A stretch of 55,490 nt of DNA from positions 1 to 55,490 of the forward strand of contig JAFSLH010000011.1 in NCBI GenBank assembly GCA_017448545.1. Reading direction: 5' to 3'. The translations under genes were made by a program, and so were the position numbers. How positions within the stretch are numbered: position 1 is the stretch's first letter; the number at the start of each line of letters is the position of its first letter. Positions 14,449 to 28,161 of the stretch are shown here, piece after piece. The notes under the pieces were generated by a model. The model had not been told where the DNA came from. It saw nothing but the letters and a program-made list of their open reading frames with translations, and did no database searches. The DNA is from Clostridia bacterium (GTDB lineage: Bacteria > Bacillota > Clostridia > Christensenellales > CAG-138).

Positions 14449-15236
14449 TCGATCGTCTCTCCTTCGTAAACAAATTCGGCAGGGCCGGTCATGCGGACTT
14501 TGCCGTCCTCCGAGACGGTGATGCAAAGGTCTCCCCCGTCCAGCCGCACCGTAATCGGCGCTCCCGCACGGCAAAGCCCCACGGCGACCGCAGCCGCCGC
14601 GCTCGCGCAGGCGCCGGTTCCGCAGGCCATCGTGATCCCGCTGCCGCGCTCCCAGACGCGCATCCGCAGCGTTTGCGGGCCGAGCACCTGCACAAATTCC
14701 GCGTTGATGCGGTCGGGAAACGCTCTGTGACGCTCGATGCGCGGCCCGACTTCGGCCAGCGGCACCGCTTCCGCGTCCTCCGTGAAGATGACGGCGTGCG
14801 GGTTCCCGACCGAGACCGGGACGCAGCGGAACACGCCGGACTCCGTTTTCAGCGTTTTCTTTTTGCCCACTTCGGCGGTTCCCATCTCGACCGTGACCGC
14901 GCGGACGCGCTTCCCGTCCAATTCGAGCGACAGCGATTTAATGCCGGACAGCGTTTCCACGGTAAGCTGCCGCTTGTCCGTATAGCCCTTTTCATACACA
15001 TACTTGCCGACGCAGCGGACGCCGTTGCCGCACATTTTGCCCTCGCTGCCGTCCGCATTGAAAATCCGCATCCGAAAATCGGCGAAGTCGGATTCCGAAA
15101 TGTAGATCATGCCGTCCGAGCCCGCGCCGAAATGGCGGTCGGACAGTTTTTTGCAAAGCAATTCGATTTCGGGCGGTACCGGCCCGAACACATACAGATA
15201 GTCGTTGCCGAGACCGTGCATTTTCGTGAACCGCAT
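14445..15236 (-). CDS. dapF: Diaminopimelate epimerase
   Basis: 263 aa, converts LL- to meso-diaminopimelate without cofactor, using two cysteines. Both are visible: MCGNGVRC (about residue 75) and ACGTGAC (about 205), each in the conserved Gly-rich context. The start MRFTKMHGLGNDYLYV is canonical. It overlaps dapL by 4 nt and lies 15 nt behind pyrG, so translation is probably coupled. Confidence 0.96.
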   Translation of the reverse strand: MRFTKMHGLGNDYLYVFGPVPPEIELLCKKLSDRHFGAGSDGMIYISESDFADFRMRIFNADGSEGKMCGNGVRCVGKYVYEKGYTDKRQLTVETLSGIKSLSLELDGKRVRAVTVEMGTAEVGKKKTLKTESGVFRCVPVSVGNPHAVIFTEDAEAVPLAEVGPRIERHRAFPDRINAEFVQVLGPQTLRMRVWERGSGITMACGTGACASAAAAVAVGLCRAGAPITVRLDGGDLCITVSEDGKVRMTGPAEFVYEGETIE

Positions 15237-15251
15237 ACCGACGCCCTCCGC

Positions 15252-18697
<3,446 letters not shown>

Positions 18698-18713
18698 ACT
18701 TTTGTCATCCTCC

Positions 18714-18747
18714 AAACTGTAAACTCTAAACTGTAAACTCAAAACTC
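18714..18747. repeat. Tandem AACTGTAAACTC repeat between guaA and glmS
   Basis: AAACTGTAAACTCT then AAACTGTAAACTC then AAAACTC, filling most of the 53-nt intercistronic gap. It has the look of the short-unit intergenic repeats seen elsewhere in this window. No function is evident. Confidence 0.5.
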
Positions 18748-18750
18748 CCG

Positions 18751-20286
18751 TTACTCCCATTCCACCGTCGCCGGCGGCTTGGACGTGATATCGTAAACGA
18801 CGCGGGAAACCTGCCGGACCTCGTTCGTGATGCGCGTGCTGACGGATTCGAGCACGTCGAACGGCAGTCTGCTCCACGCCGCGGTCATGAAATCGTCCGT
18901 GGAAACGGCGCGGATCGCGACCGTGTACCCATAGGTGCGGGCATCGCCCATCACGCCGACGCTGCGCTGATCGGTCAGCACCGCAAAATACTGGTTCGGC
19001 CGCTCCGTAAGCGGCAGCGCGGCGTCGATCTCCTCCCGCAGGATGGCGTCCGCCTGCTGCAATAGGTCGCGCTTTTCGGGCGTGATTGCGCCGAGGATGC
19101 GCACCGCGAGCCCCGGGCCCGGGAACGGCTGCCGGTAAACGAGCCCGGCCGGAAGCCCGAGCCGAAGCCCGACTTCCCGCACCTCGTCCTTGAACAGGTT
19201 CCGAAGCGGCTCGACGATCCCCGCAAACGGCAGCACGGCCGGAAGACCGCCGACGTTGTGATGGCTCTTGATGACCGCCGACGCGCCGGCGCCGCTTTCG
19301 ATCACGTCCGGGTAGATCGTCCCCTGCGCGAGCATGTCGATCGTGCCGAGCTTCTTTGCCTCGGCGGCAAAAACGGTAATGAATTCTTCCCCGATGCTTT
19401 TCCGCTTCTGTTCCGGTTCCGTCACACCGTTCAGCCGCGCAAAGAACCGTTCTTCTGCGTTGACGCGGATCAGCTGCAGCCCGAAGCGGCTGCGGAACGC
19501 GGCTTCGATCGCATCCGCTTCGTCCTTGCGCAGCAGGCCGTGATCGACAAAGATGCAGATCAGTCGGTCGCCGATCGCCCTATGCAGCAGCGCCGCGGCA
19601 ACGGCGGAATCCACGCCGCCCGACAGCGCCAGCAGAACGCGCTTGCCGGCCAGCTCGCGGCGGTATCGCTCTATGGATTGCTCGATGAAGTCCTCCATGT
19701 TCCAGTCCGCCTGCAAACGGCAGACCGAGAACAGGAAATTGCGCAGAATCTGCTGTCCGAACGCTGTATGCGACACTTCCGGGTGGAACTGCACGCCGTA
19801 CAGGCGGCGGTCATCGTCGGCGATCGCGGCGTTGGGACACGCTTCGGTATGCGCGATCGAGTGAAACCCCTGCGGCAGCGTCAGCACCGAATCGTTGTGG
19901 CTCATCCAGCAAACGCTGCGGGCCGGAACGCCCGTAAACAGCGGACTGTCCTCCGCGACAAGCCCGGCCTTGCCGAACTCGCTGCCCGCACCGGCCGGGC
20001 CGATCCGCCCGCCCGCGAGATACGCGAGCAATTGATTGCCGTAGCAAATGCCGAGAATCGGGACGCCGAGCGACAGGATCGCGGGGTCGAACCGCGGCGC
20101 TGTCTCGTCGTATACGCTGTTCGGCCCGCCGGTGAAAATCACCGCGCCGTACCCGGCTTGTTGGATTTGTTCCGCCGTGATCCGATCATAGCGCACGATT
20201 TCCGCGTACAGATGCTCGGCGCGCACCCGCCGTGCGATCAGCAGGTTGTACTGCCCGCCGAAATCCAGAATCAATACCCGATCCAT
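18751..20286 (-). CDS. guaA: GMP synthase (glutamine-hydrolysing)
   Basis: 511 aa. Converts XMP to GMP using glutamine and ATP. The N-terminal class I amidotransferase has GICYGNQLLAYLAGG with the nucleophilic Cys and VQFHPEVSHT. The ATP-pyrophosphatase domain has the PP-loop LSGGVDSAVAAALLHRAIG. The C-terminal dimerisation domain ends ITSKPPATVEWE. The start MDRVLILDFGGQYN at 20286 has GGGAG upstream; earlier in-frame codons lie in the leader terminator. First gene of the operon guaA-glmS-pyrG-dapF-dapL. The leader carries a promoter, an AAAGGC-hexaloop hairpin and an intrinsic terminator, so expression is probably attenuated. Confidence 0.96.
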   Translation of the reverse strand: MDRVLILDFGGQYNLLIARRVRAEHLYAEIVRYDRITAEQIQQAGYGAVIFTGGPNSVYDETAPRFDPAILSLGVPILGICYGNQLLAYLAGGRIGPAGAGSEFGKAGLVAEDSPLFTGVPARSVCWMSHNDSVLTLPQGFHSIAHTEACPNAAIADDDRRLYGVQFHPEVSHTAFGQQILRNFLFSVCRLQADWNMEDFIEQSIERYRRELAGKRVLLALSGGVDSAVAAALLHRAIGDRLICIFVDHGLLRKDEADAIEAAFRSRFGLQLIRVNAEERFFARLNGVTEPEQKRKSIGEEFITVFAAEAKKLGTIDMLAQGTIYPDVIESGAGASAVIKSHHNVGGLPAVLPFAGIVEPLRNLFKDEVREVGLRLGLPAGLVYRQPFPGPGLAVRILGAITPEKRDLLQQADAILREEIDAALPLTERPNQYFAVLTDQRSVGVMGDARTYGYTVAIRAVSTDDFMTAAWSRLPFDVLESVSTRITNEVRQVSRVVYDITSKPPATVEWE

Positions 20287-20319
20287 GGTTGTTCTCCCTG
20301 CCTTTTTCGGCCTTCCCCC

Positions 20320-20360
20320 AAAAATGAAACAATGCGGCTCTCGGTTCGGAGGCCGCATTG
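20320..20360 (-). terminator. Intrinsic terminator in the guaA leader
   Basis: Stem CAATGCGGC / GCCGCATTG followed on the minus strand by TTTCATTTTT, ending about 35 nt before the guaA ATG. A full terminator inside the leader, downstream of the promoter at 20,463, implies regulated read-through. Confidence 0.7.
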
Positions 20361-20386
20361 TTCCGGTTGGGCTTATGAAGAAAGAC

Positions 20387-20424
20387 AAAGGCGCTCCGAA
20401 TAGAATCCAAGACGCCTTTGCCTT
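20387..20424 (-). promoter_or_regulatory. ANTAR-type hairpin module in the guaA leader
   Basis: Minus strand AAGGC-AAAGGC-GTCTT (20,409-20,424) is a 5-bp stem with hexaloop AAAGGC, which has A at loop position 1 and G at position 4 as in known ANTAR RNA targets. Its loop and 3' arm are also the 5' arm of the competing stem AAAGGCG / CGCCTTT (20,387-20,419). It is the same design as in the glnN and glutamate synthase leaders. Confidence 0.55.
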
Positions 20425-20434
20425 TCAAGAATAT

Positions 20435-20463
20435 ATTTTACTCTTCGGATCGGGGTTTGTCAA
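20435..20463 (-). promoter_or_regulatory. Promoter of the guaA operon
   Basis: TTGACA, 17-nt spacer, TAAAAT on the minus strand. It gives a leader of about 140 nt before guaA. Confidence 0.75.
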
Positions 20464-20488
20464 TTCCAATGTGCAAATTTTACGCGGT

Positions 20489-20653
20489 TCAGTCCCACGT
20501 CGTCGTGTTCTGCGTGTCTTCCGAAATCGCGACGTGAGCGTCCTCGAAAAACGTGTGCACATAGAGCGCGGCGGGATGGTCTTCCACCAAAAGATGGTCG
20601 TGGATCATGTCGTCAAAAAAGATCGTGTGCGCGGTCAAGGCTGTGCTTTCCAT
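20489..20653 (-). CDS. 54-residue acidic small protein downstream of glnN
   Basis: ATG at 20653, 36 nt after the glnN stop, with AAAGG about 14 nt upstream; stop at 20489, close to the guaA promoter. The product is acidic and His-rich (IFFDDMIHDHLLVEDH, FFEDAHVAIS, ending NTTTWD), with no signal or membrane segment. It is placed as the last gene of the glnN transcript, with no terminator between. A regulator of glutamine synthetase activity is conceivable, because small GS-binding inhibitors are encoded this way in other bacteria, but no homology is recognised. Confidence 0.5.
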   Translation of the reverse strand: MESTALTAHTIFFDDMIHDHLLVEDHPAALYVHTFFEDAHVAISEDTQNTTTWD

Positions 20654-20689
20654 CGTGTTTGTTCCATCCTTTCTTCGGCTTTGGGGTTG

Positions 20690-22786
<2,097 letters not shown>

Positions 22787-22801
22787 AGATCCTCCTGTCT
22801 G

Positions 22802-22849
22802 CAAAAGAGCAGGCGCCTTCCCGAAACAACGGAAAGACGCCTTTGCCTT
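22802..22849 (-). promoter_or_regulatory. glnN leader, second ANTAR-type hairpin/terminator module
   Basis: Minus strand AAGGC-AAAGGC-GTCTT hairpin (22,834-22,849), identical to the guaA one. Its loop and 3' side overlap a larger stem beginning GGCGTCTTTCCG and closing CGGGAAGGCGCC, followed by TGCTCTTTTGC. The larger hairpin contains a second 6-nt loop (TTGTTT). It sits just before the glnN ribosome-binding site. Confidence 0.55.
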
Positions 22850-22865
22850 TTGGTATTCAAAACGG

Positions 22866-22912
22866 AAAAAGGACGCTTCGAGGATGGGGTTCCTCAAAGA
22901 CGTCCTTGCCTT
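22866..22912 (-). promoter_or_regulatory. glnN leader, first ANTAR-type hairpin/terminator module
   Basis: Minus strand AAGGC-AAGGAC-GTCTT (22,897-22,912), hexaloop with A1 and G4. The following stem CTTTGAGGA / TCCTCGAAG has hexaloop ACCCCA. Extension of that stem by GGACG / CGTCC plus TTTTT forms an intrinsic terminator that competes with the first hairpin. It starts about 10 nt after the promoter. Confidence 0.62.
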
Positions 22913-22921
22913 ATATGCGCT

Positions 22922-22950
22922 ATTTTATATACGATTTCCCGGTTTGTCAA
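22922..22950 (-). promoter_or_regulatory. Promoter of glnN
   Basis: TTGACA, 17-nt spacer, TAAAAT on the minus strand, reading into the two leader modules. Confidence 0.75.
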
Positions 22951-23034
22951 CTCCGAATTTGATTTTTTACGTTTTCTTTGAAAAATCTGCTTGTAAAATC
23001 CATCCAAAAAGACAGGGCTTTGGGCCCGCTTCTC

Positions 23035-23063
23035 TTGACAAATTATATAGAAAGATGTATAAA
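23035..23063 (+). promoter_or_regulatory. Promoter of the glutamate synthase operon
   Basis: TTGACA, 17-nt spacer, TATAAA on the plus strand, reading into an antiterminator/terminator leader. Divergent from the glnN promoter about 85 nt away; the 22,951-23,034 stretch between them shows no gene. Confidence 0.78.
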
Positions 23064-23069
23064 CGATGC

Positions 23070-23129
23070 ATGAGCAAAGGCGTTCATTTCGGGACGGAAC
23101 CATCCGTTCTGCAATGAGCGTCTTTTTTT
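23070..23129 (+). promoter_or_regulatory. ANTAR-type antiterminator and terminator before glutamate synthase
   Basis: First hairpin ATGAGC-AAAGGC-GTTCAT (23,070-23,087): 6-bp stem, hexaloop AAAGGC with A1 and G4. Second hairpin CGGGACGG-AACCAT-CCGTTCTG: 8 bp, hexaloop starting with A but with C at position 4. The terminator pairs GGCGTTCATT with AATGAGCGTC around the second hairpin and ends in seven Ts. The first hairpin and the terminator share GTTCAT, so they exclude each other: the standard layout of dual-hexaloop ANTAR antitermination. Confidence 0.7.
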
Positions 23130-23152
23130 GACAGCCGGAGGAAACCAAAACT

Positions 23153-24256
23153 ATGAGAAAAGAAGGCGAAATACGAATCCCGTCCGGATGCGCGATCGCA
23201 GCCATGATCTCGAAAAGCGGGGATCGCATGTGCGGTGAGCGCATTGTGGCTTCGATGCGGCCGATGCACGACCGTTCCAACGGGCTCGGCGGCGGCTTCG
23301 CGGGGTACGGCATCTATCCCGAATACAGGGATTTTTATGCATTCCATCTGTTCTTCGACAGCCGCAGCACCCGAAAGGAATGCGAAGCGCTGCTGAAAGA
23401 GCAATTCGAAGTCGTCAAGGGCGAGCTGATCCCGATCCGCAAGACGGCGGCCATCACGGACGAGCCGATCATCTGGCGCTACTTCGTCGCGCCGCTGCCC
23501 TCGGTGCTGCGCGATCTGCAGCTCGACGCGGATGAGCTCGTCGTGCGCACGGTCATGAAGATCAACACGTCGCTGAACGGCGCGTACGTCTTTTCAAGCG
23601 GAAAGAACATGGGTACGTTCAAGGCGGTCGGGTATCCGGAGGACGTCGGCGCGTTCTATCGCCTCGACGAATACGAGGGCTATTGCTGGACGGCGCACGG
23701 GCGCTATCCGACGAACACGCCCGGCTGGTGGGGCGGCGCGCACCCGTTTACGCTGCTCGACTGTTCCGTCGTGCACAACGGCGAGATTTCCTCGTACGAC
23801 GCGAACCGCCGGTTTATCGAGATGTTCGGCTACAAATGCACGCTGCAGACGGATACCGAGGTCATTACCTACATTCTGGACTACCTGATGCGGGTGCAGA
23901 AGCTGACGGCGGAGGAAGCCGCGCAGATCATTGCCGCCCCGTTCTGGAGCACGATCGCGCGCGTTTCCGACCCGGCGCAGAAAAAGCAGCTGCAATACCT
24001 GAGGACGATGTTTTCGAGTCTTCTGATCACCGGCCCGTTTTCGATCGTGCTCGGGTTCAACGGCGGCCTGATGGCGCTGAACGACCGGCTGAAGCTGCGG
24101 TCGATGGTCGTCGGCGAAAAGGCGGATCGCGTCTACATTGCGAGCGAGGAAGCGGCGATCCGCGTGATGGAACCGGACGTGGATACGATCTGGTCGCCTT
24201 CGGGCGGCGAACCGGTCGTCGTTCGGGTGACGGGAGGACAGGCAGATGGGCGTTGA
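23153..24256 (+). CDS. Glutamate synthase, class II glutamine amidotransferase subunit
   Basis: 367 aa. Releases ammonia from glutamine for glutamate synthase. Cys13 (IPSGCAIAAMIS) is the expected N-terminal nucleophile after removal of a short propeptide. Further motifs are RPMHDRSNGLGGGFAGYGIYP, the WTAHGRYPTNTPG substrate loop, VVHNGEISSY, and TDTEVITYIL. The length covers only the glutaminase domain, so this is the separate-subunit (split) form of GltB seen in anaerobes and archaea. GGAGG precedes the ATG by 11 nt. It overlaps the next gene by 11 nt. Control is by the leader terminator at 23,079-23,129. First gene of the nitrogen operon. Confidence 0.9.
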   Translation: MRKEGEIRIPSGCAIAAMISKSGDRMCGERIVASMRPMHDRSNGLGGGFAGYGIYPEYRDFYAFHLFFDSRSTRKECEALLKEQFEVVKGELIPIRKTAAITDEPIIWRYFVAPLPSVLRDLQLDADELVVRTVMKINTSLNGAYVFSSGKNMGTFKAVGYPEDVGAFYRLDEYEGYCWTAHGRYPTNTPGWWGGAHPFTLLDCSVVHNGEISSYDANRRFIEMFGYKCTLQTDTEVITYILDYLMRVQKLTAEEAAQIIAAPFWSTIARVSDPAQKKQLQYLRTMFSSLLITGPFSIVLGFNGGLMALNDRLKLRSMVVGEKADRVYIASEEAAIRVMEPDVDTIWSPSGGEPVVVRVTGGQADGR

Positions 24257-25751
24257 ATTGTTTTATCCGGAATTTGAAGTCGTACGCAACTACGACCGCT
24301 GCATTGCGTGCCGCGTCTGCGAACGGCAGTGCGCCAACGAGGTACATTCCCTGCTGGAAAGCAAGGGGATCATGATCAGCGACGAGTCGAAATGCGTGAA
24401 CTGTCAGCGGTGCGTCGCGCTGTGTCCGACGCGCGCGCTGAAGATCGTCAAGAGCAACTGCACGCTGCGCGAAAACGCGAACTGGCAGAACGACACGATC
24501 CGCGAAATCTACAAGCAGGCGCAGAGCGGCGGCATTCTGCTCTCCTCGATGGGCAACCCAAAGCCGCTGCCGGTCTATTGGGACAAGATTCTGATCAACG
24601 CGTCGCAGGTCACGAACCCGCCGATCGACCCGCTCCGCGAGCCGATGGAGACGCGCGTGTTCCTCGGCAAAAAGCCGGAGCGCGTACAGCGCGACGAAAC
24701 CGGCGCGCTAAAATGCGAACTGCCGCCGCAGCTCGAACTGACAATGCCGATCATGTTCTCGGCGATGAGCTACGGCTCGCTCAGCTACAACGCGCACGCT
24801 TCGCTGGCGCGGGCGGCCGAAAAGCTCGGCATCCTGTACAACACGGGTGAAGGCGGTTTACACGAAGACTTTCTGCGGTACGGCAAAAACACGATCGTTC
24901 AGGTCGCGTCCGGCCGCTTTGGCGTACACGAAGGGTATCTGCGCTCCGGCGCGGCGATCGAAATCAAGATGGGCCAGGGCGCGAAGCCGGGCATCGGCGG
25001 GCATCTGCCCGGCACGAAGATTGTGGGCGACGTGTCGCGCACGCGCATGATCCCGGAGGGCACCGACGCGATCTCTCCCGCCCCGCATCACGACATCTAT
25101 TCGATTGAGGACCTCAGGCAGTTGGTGTTTTCGCTGAAGGAAGCGACGGAATACCAGAAGCCGGTCATCGTCAAGGTGGCGGCGGTGCACAACATCGCCG
25201 CGATTGCGAGCGGCATTGCGCGCAGCGGCGCGGACATCATTGCGATCGACGGGTTCCGCGGCGGGACCGGCGCGGCGCCGACGCGCATCCGCGACAACGT
25301 GGGCATTCCGATCGAACTCGCGCTTGCCGCGGTCGATCAGCGGCTGCGCGACGAGGGCATCCGCAACAGCATTTCGCTCGTCGTCGGCGGCAGTATCCGA
25401 AACGCGTCGGACGTTGTCAAAGCGATTGCGCTCGGCGCGGACGCGGTGTACATCGCGACGGCGGGACTGATCGCGCTCGGCTGCCACTTATGCCGCACCT
25501 GTCAGACGGGGCGGTGCAATTGGGGCATCGCGACGCAGCGGCCCGACCTCGTGCGGCGGCTGAACCCGGACATCGGCTGCGAACGGCTCGTGAACCTGCT
25601 GACCGCATGGCAGCACGAGATCATGGAGATGATGGGCGGCATGGGTATCAACTCGATCGAAGCGCTGCGCGGAAACCGGTTGATGCTGCGCGGCATCGGA
25701 CTGACCGGGAAGGAACTCGAAATTCTCGGCATCGCGCATGCGGGGGAGTGA
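24246..25751 (+). CDS. Glutamate synthase FMN/iron-sulfur core subunit
   Basis: 501 aa. Residues 15-75 are a bacterial ferredoxin domain with two 4Fe-4S motifs (CIACRVCERQC and CVNCQRCVALCP). The rest is the FMN-binding glutamate synthase core: AMSYGSLSYNAHASLARAA, IEIKMGQGAKPGIGGHLPG, DAISPAPHHDIYSIEDL, GFRGGTGAAPT, and the cluster motif CHLCRTCQTGRCNWG. Reductive transfer of ammonia to 2-oxoglutarate takes place here. Ammonia would come from the preceding subunit and electrons through the ferredoxin and FAD proteins that follow. The start at 24246 has GGGAGG upstream and lies inside the end of the previous gene. Confidence 0.92.
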   Translation: MGVELFYPEFEVVRNYDRCIACRVCERQCANEVHSLLESKGIMISDESKCVNCQRCVALCPTRALKIVKSNCTLRENANWQNDTIREIYKQAQSGGILLSSMGNPKPLPVYWDKILINASQVTNPPIDPLREPMETRVFLGKKPERVQRDETGALKCELPPQLELTMPIMFSAMSYGSLSYNAHASLARAAEKLGILYNTGEGGLHEDFLRYGKNTIVQVASGRFGVHEGYLRSGAAIEIKMGQGAKPGIGGHLPGTKIVGDVSRTRMIPEGTDAISPAPHHDIYSIEDLRQLVFSLKEATEYQKPVIVKVAAVHNIAAIASGIARSGADIIAIDGFRGGTGAAPTRIRDNVGIPIELALAAVDQRLRDEGIRNSISLVVGGSIRNASDVVKAIALGADAVYIATAGLIALGCHLCRTCQTGRCNWGIATQRPDLVRRLNPDIGCERLVNLLTAWQHEIMEMMGGMGINSIEALRGNRLMLRGIGLTGKELEILGIAHAGE

Positions 25752-25755
25752 TTGC

Positions 25756-26196
25756 ATGAAACGGGTTTATGTGAATGAACAATGGTGCCTCGGCTGCCAT
25801 CTGTGCGAATACTATTGCGCGTTTGCCAATTCGGGGCTTTCGGATATGGCGACGGCGCTGAAAGGAACGCGGATCGTTCCGCGCATCCATGTGGAAGGCG
25901 ACAATTCCGTTTCGTTTGCGGTTTCCTGCCGCCACTGCAAGGACCCGATCTGCATGCAGAGCTGCATCGCGGGCGCGATCTATCGGGAAGACGGCGTCGT
26001 GCGCATCCGGAAGGAAAAATGCGTCGGCTGCCTGACCTGCATTCTCGTTTGCCCGTACGGCTCGCTGACGCCGGACGAAACCGGCATCGCGCAGAAATGC
26101 GAGCTGTGCCTGCAGAACGGAAGCGGCGCGCCGGCCTGTGTGCGCGGCTGCCCGAACCGGGCGATCGTTTATGAAGAAAGGGAGGACGCTGTATGA
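25756..26196 (+). CDS. 4Fe-4S dicluster ferredoxin-like electron-transfer subunit
   Basis: 146 aa. Cysteine sets are CLGCHLCEYYCAFANSG, CRHCKDPICMQSCIAGAIY, CVGCLTCILVCPYGSL, and C-x2-C in KCELCLQNGSG plus CVRGCP: four-cluster (DMSO reductase B/HycB-like) architecture. It most likely passes electrons to the glutamate synthase core. The ATG at 25756 has GGGGGAG upstream. It overlaps the FAD gene by ATGA. No signal peptide, so cytoplasmic. Confidence 0.9.
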   Translation: MKRVYVNEQWCLGCHLCEYYCAFANSGLSDMATALKGTRIVPRIHVEGDNSVSFAVSCRHCKDPICMQSCIAGAIYREDGVVRIRKEKCVGCLTCILVCPYGSLTPDETGIAQKCELCLQNGSGAPACVRGCPNRAIVYEEREDAV

Positions 26197-27422
26197 ATCC
26201 GTATCTGATTATCGGCAACGGCGTCGCGGCAGCCGGCTGCATCGAAGGCATCCGCAGCGTGGATCCGGACGACGCGATCACCGTCGTTTCCGCGGAGAAG
26301 CATCCCGTTTACAGCCGCCCGCTGATTTCCTACTATCTCGAGGGCAAAACCGACCTGAACCGGATGCAGTACCGCAGCGAAGACTTTTATGAAACGAACT
26401 GCTGCACCGTCATCCCGGGGCAGGCGGAAGAAATCGATCCCGTTGCCGGGAGCGTGCGGCTCTCCGACGGAACGACGCTGCCGTACCGGAAGCTGTGCCT
26501 TGCGACCGGGTCTTCCCCGTTCGTTCCGCCGATGGCGGGGCTGGACGGCGTTCGCAAAAAGAGCTGCTTTATGACCGTGGACGACGCGCTGCTGCTCGAA
26601 TCGTACGTTACGAAACAGTCCGACGCGCTGATCATCGGCGCGGGACTGATCGGCCTGAAATGCGCGGAAGGGCTGCGCGACCGGGCGAACAGCATTACGG
26701 TCTGCGATTTAGCCGACCACGTTCTGTCGAGTATCTTAGACGGCGACAGCGCCGCGATCGTGCAGCGGCATTTGGAAGCAAACGGGCTGCGGTTCCGCCT
26801 CGGCGACAGCGTCCGGCAGTTTTCCGGCAGCGTCGCCACGCTGCAGAGCGGCGAAACGATCCCGTTCGACGTGCTGGTGCTGGCGGTCGGCGTTCGCGCG
26901 AACACCGCGCTTTTGCGTTCGATCGGCGGCGAAGTCGGGCGCGGCATCGTCGTCAATGCGCGGATGGAGACCTCGATCCCGGACATTTTTGCCGCGGGCG
27001 ACTGCACGGAAGGGTTCGAAATGACCTCGGGCCAGAACCGCGTCGTCGCGATTCTGCCGAACGCGTACCGGCAGGGGTTTGCGGCCGGCGTGAACATGGC
27101 CGGCGGCGACGCCGCGTTTACGAAAAATATCCCGATGAACTCGATCGGGCTGTTCGGGCTGCACATTATGACGGCCGGTTCCTACACCGGCGCGCCGACC
27201 GAGGAGCGAACGGAAACGACGCTGAAGCGGTTCTACACGGACGCGGGGCTGTTGAAGGGATTTATCCTGGTCGGACACACGGAACGGGCGGGCATCTATA
27301 CGTCGCTGATCCGGGAGCAGACGCCGCTGGACACGATCGACTTTGAAGCGATGAAAAAAATTGCTTCGACGAGCTATTTTTCGAGCGACGTCCGTAGAAA
27401 AAAATTCGGAGGTGTAGTATAA
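26193..27422 (+). CDS. FAD-dependent NAD(P)H oxidoreductase, glutamate synthase electron donor
   Basis: 409 aa pyridine nucleotide-disulfide oxidoreductase fold of the NADH-rubredoxin/nitrite reductase type. The FAD Rossmann motif is IIGNGVAAAGCIEGI at the N-terminus, then HPVYSRPLISYYL, the LATGSSPF strand, the NAD(P) motif IIGAGLIGLKCAEGL (about 145-160), and VNARMETSIPDIFAAGDCTEG for the FAD ribityl contact. There is no redox-active CxxC disulfide, consistent with an electron-transfer role. The C-terminal part matches the rubredoxin-reductase group. It fits as the NAD(P)H-oxidising subunit, replacing GltD in this split enzyme. Confidence 0.88.
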   Translation: MNPYLIIGNGVAAAGCIEGIRSVDPDDAITVVSAEKHPVYSRPLISYYLEGKTDLNRMQYRSEDFYETNCCTVIPGQAEEIDPVAGSVRLSDGTTLPYRKLCLATGSSPFVPPMAGLDGVRKKSCFMTVDDALLLESYVTKQSDALIIGAGLIGLKCAEGLRDRANSITVCDLADHVLSSILDGDSAAIVQRHLEANGLRFRLGDSVRQFSGSVATLQSGETIPFDVLVLAVGVRANTALLRSIGGEVGRGIVVNARMETSIPDIFAAGDCTEGFEMTSGQNRVVAILPNAYRQGFAAGVNMAGGDAAFTKNIPMNSIGLFGLHIMTAGSYTGAPTEERTETTLKRFYTDAGLLKGFILVGHTERAGIYTSLIREQTPLDTIDFEAMKKIASTSYFSSDVRRKKFGGVV

Positions 27423-27423
27423 T

Positions 27424-28143
27424 ATGAGAATCGACGCGACAGAGCTGGACTTTTCGGCGTTGAACCGCGCGATCCGCACATCCGAACCGGCGTGTGAAAT
27501 CACCGGCTGTCTCGGGCAGCGCTTCATTGCAGCCGGGATGGACGATATCGACGTGACGATCGAGGGGATTCCGGGCAACGCGCTCGGCGCGTACCTGAAC
27601 GGCGGGACGATCACCGTGCGCGGCAACGCGCAGGATGCGGTCGGCGACACGATGAACGCCGGACGCATCGTCATCCACGGCAACGTGGGCGACGCGGCCG
27701 GCTACGCGATGCGCGGCGGGGAGATCTATATCCGCAAAAACGCCGGATACCGCGCCGGCATCCACATGAAGGCGTACCGGGACAAGGTGCCGGTCATGAT
27801 CATCGGCGGCGTTGCCGGGAGCTTCCTCGGCGAATACCAGGCGGGCGGGCTGATTCTGGTACTCGGTCTGGAGCGCGGGAACCGGCGGATCGTGCACAAT
27901 TTCCCCTGCACGGGGATGCACGGCGGAAAAATGATCCTGCGCGACGAGTGCCAAGACGTGATCTTTCCGTCGCAGGTCGACGTGCGCAAAGCGGACGAAC
28001 AGGACCGCGCCGAGATCCGCGCCGTGCTTACGCCGTATTGCGCGTGCTTCGGGCTCGATCTCGACGATATGATGGACGCGCCGTTTACGGTCGTGACGCC
28101 GAGCGGCACAAACCCGTACCAGCAGCTTTATATTGCGAATTAA
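27424..28143 (+). CDS. Glutamate synthase GXGXG-motif subunit
   Basis: 239 aa right-handed beta-helix corresponding to the C-terminal domain of GltB. The repeating G-x-x-G pattern is plain: GIPGNALGAYLNGG, VRGNAQDAVGDTMNAG, HGNVGDAAGYAMRGG, IGGVAGSFLGEYQAGG. The domain holds the central domains together and lines the ammonia channel. GGAGG lies 11 nt before the ATG, one base after the previous stop. With the two earlier subunits it completes a three-piece GltB. Confidence 0.92.
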   Translation: MRIDATELDFSALNRAIRTSEPACEITGCLGQRFIAAGMDDIDVTIEGIPGNALGAYLNGGTITVRGNAQDAVGDTMNAGRIVIHGNVGDAAGYAMRGGEIYIRKNAGYRAGIHMKAYRDKVPVMIIGGVAGSFLGEYQAGGLILVLGLERGNRRIVHNFPCTGMHGGKMILRDECQDVIFPSQVDVRKADEQDRAEIRAVLTPYCACFGLDLDDMMDAPFTVVTPSGTNPYQQLYIAN

Positions 28144-28161
28144 CCGAACAGGAGGATTGCC

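Noticed and set aside
18698-18750. glmS ribozyme
   Set aside because: Only 53 nt, mostly a tandem repeat, separate guaA and glmS; the ribozyme core cannot fit.
20287-20434. Purine riboswitch upstream of guaA
   Set aside because: The leader is fully explained by the hexaloop hairpin and a terminator; no three-way junction with the conserved purine-aptamer loops is seen.
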